Shown in pieces: positions 1-6,038 of a stretch of DNA of 7,621 bases (the stretch's first letter is position 1; every line of letters starts with the position of its first letter). Origin of the DNA: Acidobacteriaceae bacterium (lineage in GTDB: Bacteria > Acidobacteriota > Terriglobia > Terriglobales > Acidobacteriaceae). Location of the stretch: contig PLKU01000119.1 in the NCBI GenBank assembly GCA_003140705.1, positions 844-8,464 on the forward strand, in the 5' to 3' direction. Both the position numbers and the translations under genes were made by a program. The notes under the pieces are model-generated. The model saw nothing but the letters and a program-made list of their open reading frames with translations. It made no database searches and was not told the DNA's origin.

Positions 1-1
1 A

Positions 2-1669
2 ACGCATCCCGCCGTGCCCGAGAGTCCATATGGCGGCAACACGGTCGAGGACATCGTCGCCCGCGTCAACGACCAGATCATCACGCGTTCAGACTATGAC
101 CGAGCAATGAAGGAACTCGACGCAGAGGCGCGCCAGCATGGCGCCACGATGCAGGATATCTCCGAAGCCCACAAGGATCTGCTCCGCAACCTCATCGACC
201 AGCAGCTTTTGCTCTCAAAGGGCAAAGAACTCGGCATCAATGGCGAAACTGAGTTGATCAACAAGCTCAACGAGATCCGCAAGCAAAACAACCTTGAAAC
301 CATTGAAGACCTGGAAAAGGCCGCCAAGGATCAGGGCGTCTCGTTTGAAGACTTCAAGGCCAATATCCGCAATGGCATCATCACTCAAGAGGTGTTGCGC
401 GACCAGGTGGGCCGGAAGGTTCAGTTCACGCCCGGTGAAGTACAGCGCTACTATGAAGCCCATAAACAGGAATATGCCCGGCCTGAAAGCGTCAATCTGA
501 GCGAAATCCTGGTTGCCGTCGCTCCGGCGCCTCTTGCTCCTGCATTGCCCGGCGCGGCGCCAGCTGACGACCCGGCTGCCCTGGCAGCTGCAATGGCCAA
601 GGCCGACGACATTGAGGCCAAGCTCCATGCGGGCGGTGACTTTTCCCAGTTGGCCCGTAGCTTCAGCGACGGGACTACCGCCACGGAAGGTGGCGAGCTG
701 GGCCAGTTCCAACGAGGCAAAATGGCGAAGGTCCTCGAAGATGCGACATTCTCCCTGAATACTGGCCAGATCACGGAGCCCATTCGTACACGCCAGGGAT
801 ATGTCATCTTCAAGGTCGTGCAGCACACGCCTGGTGGCGTTCCGCCGTTCAAAGACGTCGAGACACAGGTTGAAGATGCCTTCTACTCCAGCCGCATGGA
901 ACCAGCCATGCGTGAATTCCAGACCACGATGCGTGAGCAGGCCTTCATCGACATCAAGCCGGGCTATACAGACACAGGCGCAAGCCCGAAAGAGACCAAG
1001 CCGATCTACAGCGCCTACACGCCCCCTCTCCCCAAGAAGAAGAAGAAGGTTGAGCGCACCCGCTTCCGCGAGTCGACGCGCACCTTCCGGCAGAAATCGG
1101 GACAGGCAGCTGCCCCTGCGCAAGAAGCAGCTGTGCCGGCCAAGGCAACCAAGCAGGATGCCAGCCTGAAATCTCAAAAGGCCGGAAAAAAGGAGAAGAT
1201 CCGCTTCGGCCGGGCCCCCACCAAGACCCTGCCCAATGCGGCCGGGCCGGCTAATACCGAGGATGCCGGCGCAGTGGAACAGGCGGCGGCAGACGTACCC
1301 GCGAATCCGCTTGAAACAAAAGTCAAGCCGACTGAGAAGACCCGCTTCAGCGCTCGTGCCAGCCTGCCTAAACAGCAAAAGACCAAGGGACCCCAGCTGG
1401 ACAAGCTGGCTCCTGCCCCTCCCGATGCTGCTGAAGTTGCTGACCGGCAAACCCAGGCCGCTCCGCTTGGTCTGGCCGGCGATACGTCTCCAAACAAGAA
1501 GAAAAAGAAGACCACAGAGAGCGAAAAGACCCGCCTTGCAAACAAGAGCAAGGCAGCCGCTGCGGCCGCCAAGCCGCCAGCCCCGGAGATGACGCCCGCG
1601 CCTCAAGTACAGGGCGCACCTGGCGCAACAATTCCACCGCCCGCTCCGGCCCCTGCACCACAGCAATAG
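2..1669 (+). CDS. SurA-like periplasmic peptidyl-prolyl cis-trans isomerase (PpiC/parvulin), 5' end missing
   Basis: A chaperone/PPIase of the SurA-PpiC family, expected to help fold exported and outer-membrane proteins in the periplasm. The frame is open to the window edge. The first possible in-window start is a GTG at 14, but no ATG or signal peptide is visible, so the true start is probably upstream. Counting from that GTG (551 aa), residues 11-135 are a SurA-N-like helical region (starts VEDIVARVNDQIITRSDY). Residues about 160-272 are the parvulin domain, with LSEILV, GDFSQLARSFSDG, GGELGQF and a closing GYVIFKV strand. An Ala/Pro-rich insertion (about 169-190) splits the first strand from the first helix of that domain. 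Residues about 325-551 are a low-complexity Ala/Pro/Lys tail holding four basic motifs (ERTRF, EKIRF, EKTRF, EKTRL). There is one parvulin domain, whereas E. coli SurA has two. The family call is firm; the tail's role is unknown. Confidence 0.88.
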   Translation, partial: THPAVPESPYGGNTVEDIVARVNDQIITRSDYDRAMKELDAEARQHGATMQDISEAHKDLLRNLIDQQLLLSKGKELGINGETELINKLNEIRKQNNLETIEDLEKAAKDQGVSFEDFKANIRNGIITQEVLRDQVGRKVQFTPGEVQRYYEAHKQEYARPESVNLSEILVAVAPAPLAPALPGAAPADDPAALAAAMAKADDIEAKLHAGGDFSQLARSFSDGTTATEGGELGQFQRGKMAKVLEDATFSLNTGQITEPIRTRQGYVIFKVVQHTPGGVPPFKDVETQVEDAFYSSRMEPAMREFQTTMREQAFIDIKPGYTDTGASPKETKPIYSAYTPPLPKKKKKVERTRFRESTRTFRQKSGQAAAPAQEAAVPAKATKQDASLKSQKAGKKEKIRFGRAPTKTLPNAAGPANTEDAGAVEQAAADVPANPLETKVKPTEKTRFSARASLPKQQKTKGPQLDKLAPAPPDAAEVADRQTQAAPLGLAGDTSPNKKKKKTTESEKTRLANKSKAAAAAAKPPAPEMTPAPQVQGAPGATIPPPAPAPAPQQ

Positions 1670-1678
1670 CGAGGGTTC

Positions 1679-1727
1679 AAACCAACACGCCGGGCCTGGG
1701 ACCTCAATCCCAGGCCGGTCTGGTTTT
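1679..1727 (+). terminator. Stem-loop after the PPIase gene, possible intrinsic terminator
   Basis: Ten bases after the PPIase stop codon there is a perfect 9-bp inverted repeat (1693-1701 with 1708-1716, GGCCTGGGA / TCCCAGGCC) around a 6-nt loop. Two more pairs follow below a one-base bulge (1690-1691 with 1717-1718). An outer 6-bp arm (1679-1684 AAACCA with 1721-1726 TGGTTT) could extend it. The following T run is only four long (1724-1727), so it is a weak match to a classical rho-independent terminator. A second small hairpin (1730-1735 with 1742-1747, 6-nt loop) lies between it and the next gene. These structures suggest the PPIase and the HD gene are separate transcription units. Confidence 0.45.
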
Positions 1728-1765
1728 GGGCATCATCAGGCTGATGCGTTAATCTTCTGGGCAGA

Positions 1766-2761
1766 ATGAAAGACATCTACATTGCCGATCTGGCCAACTT
1801 TGACGAGGGCAAGCTCTTCGACGGCTACTTCCTTGTCCTGGCAAAACAGCAGCGCACTACCAAGACCAATAAGCCTTATCTCAACGTCATCCTCGGCGAC
1901 AAAACCGGCCAGCTTGAAGGCCGCGTTTGGGTGCCCGAGGACCCACGCATTGCCAGGGACTTTGAGCAGGGTGACATTGTGAAGGCCCGCGGCAGCGCCT
2001 CCCGTTTCGACGACCGCCTGCAGATGAAGATTGACCAGCTCCGCCTGGCCCAGGCCTCCGAGGTCGATAAATCTGACCTGCTGCCCTCTACATCCTATGA
2101 TGTTGCAGCGCTGTGGACTCAGCTCATCGGTTTTGTCGACAGCCTTGCCAACCCTGACCTGAAGCTGCTGCTGTTAACCGTCGTCGCCGACCCGCTCATC
2201 GCGCAGGCCTACCGTGAAGCCCCCGCCGCCAAGCAGCTCCATCACGCATGGCTCGGTGGCTTGCTTGAGCATGTAGTCAGTCTCTGCACACTGGCCGACC
2301 GGGTCGCCCCGCATTATCCGCTCCTCGACCGAGACCTGCTGCTCACCGGCGTGATCCTCCACGACATTGGCAAGATCCGCGAGCTTTCATGGGAGAGCGG
2401 CTTTGAATACACGGTCGAAGGAAGTTTGCTCGGCCATATCCAGATTGGCGCAGCTCTTGCCGAGCGCACCGTCGACAGCCTGCCCGGCTTTCCGCCGAAG
2501 CTCAAGACACTGGTGCTGCACATGATCCTCAGTCATCATGGCAAGCTCGAGTTCGGCTCACCCAAGCTGCCCATGATCCCTGAAGCCCTTGTCCTGAACT
2601 TCCTCGACGACCTGGACGCCAAAATGCAAGCCGTTACCGGGGAATTCGAAAAATGCATTCGCGAAGGCAAAGGCCCCGAAGAGTTGACAGGAAAAGTGTG
2701 GGCACTCGACAACCGCCAAATGCTGAACACCAAGCGGTGGCTTGGAGAACACAAGGATTAG
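1766..2761 (+). CDS. OB-fold + HD-domain phosphohydrolase, YhaM-type 3'-5' exoribonuclease family
   Basis: A complete 331-aa protein matching the YhaM architecture, whose characterised Bacillus member is a 3'-5' exoribonuclease also active on DNA. Residues about 12-95 form an OB-fold-like nucleic-acid-binding region (YFLVLAKQQR, then LNVILGDKTGQLEGRVW). Residues about 155-300 carry the HD phosphohydrolase domain. Putative metal ligands are H160 and H169 in LHHAWLGGLLEHV, H199-D200 in LHDIGK, H224 in LLGHI, H257/H258 in SHHG, and the acidic pair D281-D282 in FLDDLDAKM. The length is close to the family's usual 310-330 aa. The ATG at 1766 has no clear Shine-Dalgarno sequence, but the N-terminus (MKDIYIADL) fits the family start. 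It is followed 12 nt later by the convergent EVE gene. RNA turnover is the likely role; the exact substrate cannot be read from the sequence. Confidence 0.9.
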   Translation: MKDIYIADLANFDEGKLFDGYFLVLAKQQRTTKTNKPYLNVILGDKTGQLEGRVWVPEDPRIARDFEQGDIVKARGSASRFDDRLQMKIDQLRLAQASEVDKSDLLPSTSYDVAALWTQLIGFVDSLANPDLKLLLLTVVADPLIAQAYREAPAAKQLHHAWLGGLLEHVVSLCTLADRVAPHYPLLDRDLLLTGVILHDIGKIRELSWESGFEYTVEGSLLGHIQIGAALAERTVDSLPGFPPKLKTLVLHMILSHHGKLEFGSPKLPMIPEALVLNFLDDLDAKMQAVTGEFEKCIREGKGPEELTGKVWALDNRQMLNTKRWLGEHKD

Positions 2762-2773
2762 GGCCCGGGTTCC

Positions 2774-3163
2774 TCAACCCAGAAACCAATCCCACTGTTC
2801 CTTGGTCAGCGGCACCACTGAGAGCCGCCCAATGATGAGGAGCGGCGACTTAACAAACATCGCCGTTGCCTTGATCGCAGCCAGCGTCTTTGGCTTCTTC
2901 AGCCGCTTGCCCACCTTGACCTTGACGACAGGCACTTTCGGATCGGAAGGGTTCACGCTGACCACTGTTCCTGTCCCCACCGCGGTGCGCTCATCGCCGG
3001 TGTGGTAGAAGATCCACTTCGTGCCCGCTTTCATCTCACGCAGGTACTTGACTGCGGCCGGGGCTGTCACGCCGTCCCAGATCGTCTCCCCGGCGGCGAG
3101 AAAATCATCAAAGGAATAGACATGTGGCTCGGTCTTGAAGAGGAAATAGTTCATGCGCTCCAT
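2774..3163 (-). CDS. EVE-domain (PUA-like) protein
   Basis: A stand-alone EVE-domain protein of 129 aa on the minus strand, at the lower end of the usual 130-155 aa. Visible family features are the start MNYFLFKTEPHVYSFDD (residues 4-20), IWDGV (28-32), a strand with IFYHTGDERTAVGTG (51-65), and the C-terminal GRLSVVPLTKEQWDWFL. The family belongs to the PUA/ASCH-like fold, and members are thought to bind nucleic acids carrying modified bases. No in vivo role is established for most bacterial copies. In WDGVTAPAAVKYL the Asn common after WDGV is replaced, which may shift ligand choice. The start is uncertain: ATG at 3163 gives MERMNYF and an ATG three codons later gives MNYF. Neither has well-spaced ribosome-binding bases (GGAG lies only 3 nt before the second). 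It converges with the YhaM-like gene and diverges from aroC. Confidence 0.9.
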   Translation of the reverse strand: MERMNYFLFKTEPHVYSFDDFLAAGETIWDGVTAPAAVKYLREMKAGTKWIFYHTGDERTAVGTGTVVSVNPSDPKVPVVKVKVGKRLKKPKTLAAIKATAMFVKSPLLIIGRLSVVPLTKEQWDWFLG

Positions 3164-3192
3164 CGTAAGGCAGAGAACACCAATCAGGGAAC

Positions 3193-3232
3193 AGCGTTTC
3201 AGCGAGTAAGCCAGGCAGCAGGTCGGCGGGGA
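3193..3232 (-). repeat. Degenerate 8-bp-period repeat array, inverted copy
   Basis: Five successive octamers read AGCGTTTC, AGCGAGTA, AGCCAGGC, AGCAGGTC, GGCGGGGA on the + strand, with AGC or GGC at the start of each unit. They are the reverse complement of the type seen at 3293-3348. Nine bases (3216-3224, CAGCAGGTC) are perfectly complementary to 3323-3331, so the two arrays could pair as the arms of a large imperfect hairpin. The array lies just upstream of the EVE start. The function is unknown; it could also be chance in a GC-rich spacer. Confidence 0.5.
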
Positions 3233-3292
3233 AGTGTATTAGCTGAGACTGGCCTGGTTTGTAACCTTGCCGACGCCCAAGACCCGGAATGT

Positions 3293-3348
3293 CTTGCCAA
3301 CTCGCTGTCTTGCTGGCTCGCTGACCTGCTGACTTGCTTCTCCGCTAC
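3293..3348 (+). repeat. Tandem degenerate 8-bp repeat array upstream of aroC
   Basis: Seven in-phase octamers are seen: CTTGCCAA, CTCGCTGT, CTTGCTGG, CTCGCTGA, CCTGCTGA, CTTGCTTC, TCCGCTAC. The shared core is roughly CTYGCTGA with GC fixed at positions 4-5. The spacing is exactly 8 bp across 56 bp. A third array of the same kind lies after rsmB (7470-7501), and an 11-of-12 match links 3319-3330 to 7480-7491. The last unit runs into the possible -10 box of aroC. Such arrays are intergenic only in this window, which points to a dispersed repeat family. Confidence 0.65.
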
Positions 3349-3351
3349 AAT
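3346..3351 (+). promoter_or_regulatory. Possible -10 box (TACAAT) just before aroC
   Basis: TACAAT matches the sigma-70 -10 consensus TATAAT at five of six positions and ends 9 nt before the aroC ATG. No good -35 hexamer is present at 16-18 nt upstream. If used, transcription would start within about 1-3 nt of the ATG, giving a leaderless or nearly leaderless message. This would fit the absence of a Shine-Dalgarno sequence there. It could be a chance match in a local AT-rich patch. Confidence 0.3.
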
Positions 3352-3360
3352 CAATAGAAT

Positions 3361-4539
3361 ATGATCCGTTTCTCAACCGCCGGGGAGTCCCACGGGGAAG
3401 CCCTCATTGCACTTGTCTCCGGACTCCCGGCTGGCGTGCCCGTCGATTTGGACTTCGTCAATCGCGATTTGTGGCGTCGCCAACAGGGCTATGGCCGCGG
3501 CGGCCGCATGAAGATTGAGACTGACAAGGTTCATGTCCTCTCCGGCGTGCGCCACGGCAAAACCATCGGCTCACCCATTTCGATTGAGATCGTGAACCGC
3601 GACTGGAAGAATTGGGAAGAGAAGCTTCCCGTTGAAGCCGGTGACCCCGCCAAGCACCAGGCCGTGGCCTCGCCCCGTCCCGGCCACGCCGACCTGGCTG
3701 GCGCCCTCAAGTACAACTTCCCAGACGCACGCTACGTGCTGGAGCGCGCTTCTGCCCGCGAGTCTACCGGGCGCGTCGCCGCTGGCGCATTCGCGAAGTT
3801 ATTTCTCCGCACCCTGGGCATCGAGGTCGCGAGTCATGTCATTCGAGTAGGCCGCGTCGAGCTTAACCGCTCGGCCACTTGGGAGGAGATCACCACCGTC
3901 GTGGCCAAGGATGGAGTGATGCTCAGTTGCGTCGATCCTGCCACGGAAGCACGCATGAAAGAAGAAGTCGAAGAGGTCTCCCGCACGGGTGACACTGTTG
4001 GTGGCGTGTTTGAAGTGGTGGTTCACGGCGTTCCCGCTGGCCTGGGAACCTACGCCAACTGGGACGAGCGCCTCGACGGCCTTCTCGCCTGGTCCGTCAT
4101 GAGCCTGCAGGCCGTGAAAGCCGTCGAAATCGGCCGCGGGGTCACTGCCGCCGAAACATTTGGCTCCAAGGTCCACGATCCCATCCAATACACCGCGGAA
4201 CCCACTGACCGGCCCACTCGCTTCACTCGCCCGCAGAACAATGCCGGGGGCATCGAGGGCGGTGTGTCAAACGGTGAGGACATCGTGGTACGCGGCTATT
4301 TGAAACCCATCTCCACCCTCCGTCGTCCCCTTGAATCGGTGCGCTTTGACACGCGCGAGGCCACCAGCGCCAGCTACGAACGTTCAGACATTTGCGTCGT
4401 TCCGGCCGCTGGCGTTGCTGCCGAAGCCATGGTCGCGCTGACGGTCGCCGGTCTTGCTCAGCAAAAATTCGGCGGCGACTCGGTGCTGGAAATGAAACGA
4501 AATTTTGATGGATACATCGAACAGATACGGAGATTTTGA
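3361..4539 (+). CDS. aroC: Chorismate synthase
   Basis: Catalyses the last shikimate step, anti-1,4-elimination of phosphate from EPSP to give chorismate, using reduced FMN; cytosolic. The protein is complete at 392 aa and full length for the family. Diagnostic motifs run throughout: FSTAGESHG at 4-12, QQGYGRGGRMKIETD at 40-54, the RPGHADLAGALKY block near 100-112 followed by ARESTGRVAAGA, and RPQNNAGGIEGGVSNGE near 286-302. FDTREATSASYERSD lies near 330-344. The conserved His of GESHG and the His of RPGHAD, both used in catalysis, are present. Translation starts at the only sensible ATG, since MIRFSTAGESHG is the standard N-terminus. There is no Shine-Dalgarno sequence. It heads the run aroC-def-fmt-rsmB, with only 9 nt to def. 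Confidence 0.97.
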   Translation: MIRFSTAGESHGEALIALVSGLPAGVPVDLDFVNRDLWRRQQGYGRGGRMKIETDKVHVLSGVRHGKTIGSPISIEIVNRDWKNWEEKLPVEAGDPAKHQAVASPRPGHADLAGALKYNFPDARYVLERASARESTGRVAAGAFAKLFLRTLGIEVASHVIRVGRVELNRSATWEEITTVVAKDGVMLSCVDPATEARMKEEVEEVSRTGDTVGGVFEVVVHGVPAGLGTYANWDERLDGLLAWSVMSLQAVKAVEIGRGVTAAETFGSKVHDPIQYTAEPTDRPTRFTRPQNNAGGIEGGVSNGEDIVVRGYLKPISTLRRPLESVRFDTREATSASYERSDICVVPAAGVAAEAMVALTVAGLAQQKFGGDSVLEMKRNFDGYIEQIRRF

Positions 4540-4548
4540 CCTAAAGAA

Positions 4549-5058
4549 ATGATTCTCAAGATCCTCAAATATCCCGAGCCGGTGCTCTCGCAACCCGGCG
4601 AACCGATTACAGAATTCAACGCGGAACTGCGTAAGCTGGTCGCCGACATGTTTGAGACCACCTACGCCTCACAGGGCATCGGCCTGGCGGCGCCGCAGGT
4701 GGGCGTCTCCAAGCGCCTGACCGTCATCGACCTGAGCATGGGCAAGAACCCCAAAGATAAGCTGGTGCTCATCAATCCTGAGATCATCTTCCACGAGGGC
4801 AGGCTCTACGAGGAAGAGGGCTGCCTCAGCTTCCCTGATATTCGCGAGAAGGTCGTGCGCTTTGCAGAGGTCCGTATTCGCGCCCAGGATGAGCACTGCA
4901 AGTGGTTCGAGATGGACGGCGCCGACCTGCTGGCGCGCGCCATGCAGCACGAGATCGACCATCTCGACGGCATGCTGTTTATCTTCAGGATGAGCGCCCT
5001 CAAGCGTGACCTTAATCTGCGCAAGATCCGTAAAATGCAGCGCGCGGGCGAATGGTAA
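4549..5058 (+). CDS. def: Peptide deformylase
   Basis: Removes the formyl group from the N-terminal methionine of nascent proteins at the ribosome, using a metal ion (usually Fe2+). The 169-aa length is normal. All three motifs are intact: GIGLAAPQ at 43-50, EGCLS at 90-94 with metal ligand C92, and HEIDH at 134-138 with ligands H134 and H138 and catalytic E135. An oddity is LFIFRMS at 143-149, where the common family form has Asp (LFIDRMS) in place of the second Phe. The C-terminus continues with a basic helix, as is usual. The ATG is preceded by CCTAAAGAA, a weak ribosome-binding site; a better GGAG lies about 16 nt away, too far to be standard. Its stop overlaps the fmt start, implying translational coupling. 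Confidence 0.96.
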   Translation: MILKILKYPEPVLSQPGEPITEFNAELRKLVADMFETTYASQGIGLAAPQVGVSKRLTVIDLSMGKNPKDKLVLINPEIIFHEGRLYEEEGCLSFPDIREKVVRFAEVRIRAQDEHCKWFEMDGADLLARAMQHEIDHLDGMLFIFRMSALKRDLNLRKIRKMQRAGEW

Positions 5059-6038
5059 ACCCCATGGCCGCGTCCTTGAAGCTCGCCTTCTGCGGCACAC
5101 CCAGCTTCGCCGTTCCCACTCTTGAAGCCCTGCTCGCGGCGGGGCATGAAATCGCGCTCGTTGTCTCGCAGCCTGACCGCCCTGTTGGCCGCGCCCAGCA
5201 ACTCACCGCGCCGGCAGTCAAGCAATCTGCGCTCGCCGTCGGTCTGCCTGTCACGCAGCCTGAAAAGATTCGCAGCAACGCCGAATTCCGCGCTCAGCTT
5301 GAGGCCATTGCCCCCGACGCCATCGTCGTTGTCGCCTATGGCCGCATCATTCCCCCATGGATGCTTGCCCTCCCTCGCCTGGGCTGCATCAACCTGCATG
5401 GTTCTCTTCTCCCCAAGTATCGGGGTGCCGCGCCCATCCAGTGGGCGGTAGCCATGGGCGATGCTTTCACGGGCAACACCACCATGTTGCTTGAAGAAGG
5501 TCTCGACACCGGCCCCATTCTCCTGCAGCAGACCGTCGAAATCGCCCGCAATCAAACCGCCGTGGATCTCTTCGATCTGCTTGCGCATGCAGGCGCTCCG
5601 TTGGTTGTGGATACCCTCACTGGCCTCGCCGATGGAACGCTTCACCACCAGCCGCAGAACCACTCTTTTGCCACCTTCGCTCCGCTGCTCGACCGCGAAG
5701 ACGGCCGCATGGACTTTGCCGCGCGCGCTGCCATCGAGCTCAAGAATCGTTGGCGAGGCTTTCAACCATGGCCCGGAGCCTTCACAACCCTCGACGGCAA
5801 GAAGCTCATCGTTCACCGCATGGAACTGGCCAACTCGCCGCATCTTGCCGAAGCGCCTTCCGTGGGGCCTGGCCAGCTCCACATCGAGAATCAGCGCATG
5901 CTCGTAGCCTGCGCTGAAGACACCTGGCTCGACCTGCTCGAACTGCAACTGGAAGGCAAGAAGCGAAACACCGCCGCCGAATTCCTCCGCGGAACTCCAC
6001 TGGCCTCAGGCGCACGACTGGGTGCTCCGACGCCATGA
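5052..6038 (+). CDS. fmt: Methionyl-tRNA formyltransferase
   Basis: Transfers the formyl group from 10-formyl-tetrahydrofolate to Met-tRNA-fMet, supplying the group later removed by the upstream def product. The 328-aa length is somewhat longer than the usual 305-320 aa. The N-terminal hydrolase domain has AFCGTPSFAVPTLEALL (12-28), QPDRPVGRAQQL (40-51), and the folate/active-site block INLHGSLLPKYRGAAPIQW (113-131) with catalytic N114 and H116. D152 lies in GLDTGPIL. The C-terminal tRNA-binding domain follows, with WRGFQPWPGAF (234-244) and LQLEGKKRNTAAEFLRG (298-314). The ATG at 5052 overlaps the def stop by 7 nt. A second in-frame ATG at 5064 (MAASLKLAFCGTP) is equally plausible; neither has a Shine-Dalgarno sequence. 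Confidence 0.96.
   Translation: MVNPMAASLKLAFCGTPSFAVPTLEALLAAGHEIALVVSQPDRPVGRAQQLTAPAVKQSALAVGLPVTQPEKIRSNAEFRAQLEAIAPDAIVVVAYGRIIPPWMLALPRLGCINLHGSLLPKYRGAAPIQWAVAMGDAFTGNTTMLLEEGLDTGPILLQQTVEIARNQTAVDLFDLLAHAGAPLVVDTLTGLADGTLHHQPQNHSFATFAPLLDREDGRMDFAARAAIELKNRWRGFQPWPGAFTTLDGKKLIVHRMELANSPHLAEAPSVGPGQLHIENQRMLVACAEDTWLDLLELQLEGKKRNTAAEFLRGTPLASGARLGAPTP

Larger units (their letters stand above)
3164..3360. other. Divergent intergenic region between the EVE gene and aroC
   Basis: A 197-bp spacer from which the EVE gene (-) and aroC (+) diverge, so it must hold promoters for both unless transcription comes from outside. Beyond the two repeat arrays described separately, it contains about 60 bp of unique sequence (3233-3292). 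I find no convincing ORF, RNA gene or operator in that part. On the minus strand a very weak promoter-like pair can be drawn, with TTACAA and TAATAC 17 nt apart (3 of 6 matches each). That is too poor to call. Confidence 0.6.

Noticed and set aside
215..1666. A 483-codon open frame antisense to the PPIase gene
   Set aside because: It mirrors the coding strand of a well-recognised SurA-like protein; its composition (Leu/Arg/Cys/Gly-rich, no domain) is typical of the complement of GC-rich Ala/Lys/Pro codons.
2761..2773. GGGCCCGGG as a terminator between the convergent HD and EVE genes
   Set aside because: It is a short palindrome without a loop or T tract and is only 12 nt from both stops; it could easily be chance in GC-rich DNA.
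3233..3292. A small RNA or riboswitch in the aroC leader
   Set aside because: No recognisable conserved core or stable stem with a terminator is visible, and the putative -10 box would place transcription downstream.
3193..3348. CRISPR array
   Set aside because: The period is only 8 bp with degenerate units and no separate repeat/spacer organisation.
2742..3364. Plus-strand open frames over the EVE gene and the aroC upstream region
   Set aside because: They are shadows of the minus-strand EVE gene; the products look like reverse-frame translation, and the 3002-3364 frame runs through the repeat arrays with no family resemblance.
4806..5948. A 380-codon open frame antisense to def and fmt
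   Set aside because: Both strands cannot be explained by it: the + strand carries intact deformylase and formyltransferase motifs across the same bases, and the antisense product shows no recognisable domain.
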